Shown piece after piece: positions 5,237 to 5,593 of a DNA stretch of 5,593 nucleotides. The stretch is from Chitinophaga pinensis (GTDB taxonomy: Bacteria; Bacteroidota; Bacteroidia; Flavobacteriales_D; Crocinitomicaceae). The DNA is taken from positions 1 through 5,593 of the forward strand of contig CAMBRH010000238.1 of assembly GCA_945870115.1 (NCBI GenBank). The letters are read 5' to 3'. The notes under the pieces are model-generated. The model saw nothing but the letters and a program-made list of their open reading frames with translations. It searched no databases and had not been told where the DNA came from. Numbering within the stretch: position 1 is the stretch's first letter; each line of letters opens with the position of its first letter. The translations under genes and the position numbers were made by a program.

Positions 5237-5593
5237 TCAAACTCCAGAAAAGAACACTTCTGCTGGGATTCCTAAAAATAATCTTAATTTTTGAGCCATT
5301 TTTAATGTTATTTCTCTTTTACCTGATAAAATTGCAGAAACATGTCCTTTTGTTCCTATAAACGGCTCCAAATCTTTTGATTTCAGGCCCAATTCTTTCA
5401 TTTTAATCTTTACAACTTCTAAAGGGTTTAAATCTGGTAAAACGATAAATTTATCATCATAATCTTTAATAAGAACTAATAGCAATTCCAATTCATCATA
5501 TTCTGGAGAATGAGATTCAGCATGAAATATTTCAATCAATCTTTCACTTGCTTTTTGATAATCTGCATTATTTTTTAATATTTTCCAACTCAT
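5237..5593 (-). CDS. higA: HigA-type antitoxin / helix-turn-helix protein
   Basis: This 118-residue protein resembles the HigA antitoxin family of type II toxin-antitoxin systems (COG5499-like). The N-terminal part has MSWKILKNNADYQKASERLIEIF (1-23 in two pieces) and DELELLLVLIKDYDD (33-47), the usual helical antitoxin region. It is followed by PLEVVKIKMKELGLKSKDLE (57-76), then IGTKGHVSAILSGKREITL (79-97) as the XRE-type helix-turn-helix and AQKLRLFLGIPAEVFF (100-115). HigA normally binds its HigB mRNA-cleaving toxin and represses their shared promoter. The ATG occupies the last three bases of the window and fits the family N-terminus, so the protein is probably complete. HigB genes usually lie directly upstream, which here means to the right and outside the window, so pairing cannot be confirmed. 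The gene converges on the LamG gene. The alternative is a solitary HigA-like regulator. Confidence 0.82.
   Translation of the reverse strand: MSWKILKNNADYQKASERLIEIFHAESHSPEYDELELLLVLIKDYDDKFIVLPDLNPLEVVKIKMKELGLKSKDLEPFIGTKGHVSAILSGKREITLKMAQKLRLFLGIPAEVFFSGV

Overview
The window looks like chromosomal DNA of a flavobacterium (Bacteroidota, Flavobacteriia). The base composition is strongly AT-rich. Start codons lack Shine-Dalgarno sequences, and several starts have TAnnTTTG-like -7 boxes. The window also holds a two-subunit-type methylmalonyl-CoA mutase gene and a secreted protein ending in a type IX secretion (T9SS) type A sorting domain, which is essentially confined to this phylum. No genus can be named from the sequence alone.

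Left part (1-2171, all minus strand, read right to left): an EI24/CysZ-like inner-membrane protein, then mutA (small subunit of methylmalonyl-CoA mutase) 12 bases later, then, 9 bases after the mutA stop, the first 26 codons of a DUF1016-type (YhcG-like PDDEXK nuclease family) gene that runs off the left edge. The large subunit, normally expected next to mutA, is not visible. The DUF1016 gene sits where it might have been, so it may be an insertion into the mut operon.

Middle part (2287-3427, minus strand): an XRE-type repressor with a C-terminal coiled coil, followed by a two-gene HEPN/MNT module. The HEPN protein (HI0074 family) carries RX4HXY, and the minimal nucleotidyltransferase (MNT) carries GSX10DXD. 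The two genes overlap as ATGA. This is the architecture of toxin-antitoxin pairs in which the nucleotidyltransferase AMPylates the HEPN ribonuclease. A fairly good flavobacterial promoter for the pair lies over the 3' end of the XRE gene.

Right part (3428-5593): a 112-base divergent region holds a -7 box for the XRE gene, a small inverted repeat at its -33 position, and a -7-like box so close to the plus-strand start at 3540 that the transcript could be leaderless. The plus-strand pair is a 97-residue protein of unknown function and, only 2 bases later, a 406-residue secreted protein (signal peptide, LamG-like domain, Ig-like domain, T9SS type A tail). A strong rho-independent terminator follows. 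Facing it is a complete HigA-type antitoxin gene starting at the very last base of the window; its toxin partner, if present, would lie just outside.

Overall, a core metabolic locus is flanked by toxin-antitoxin and defence-like genes. The least explained item is the unknown 97-residue protein tightly coupled to a T9SS-exported lectin-like protein and divergent from the XRE regulator. No rRNA, tRNA, CRISPR array or insertion sequence was seen.
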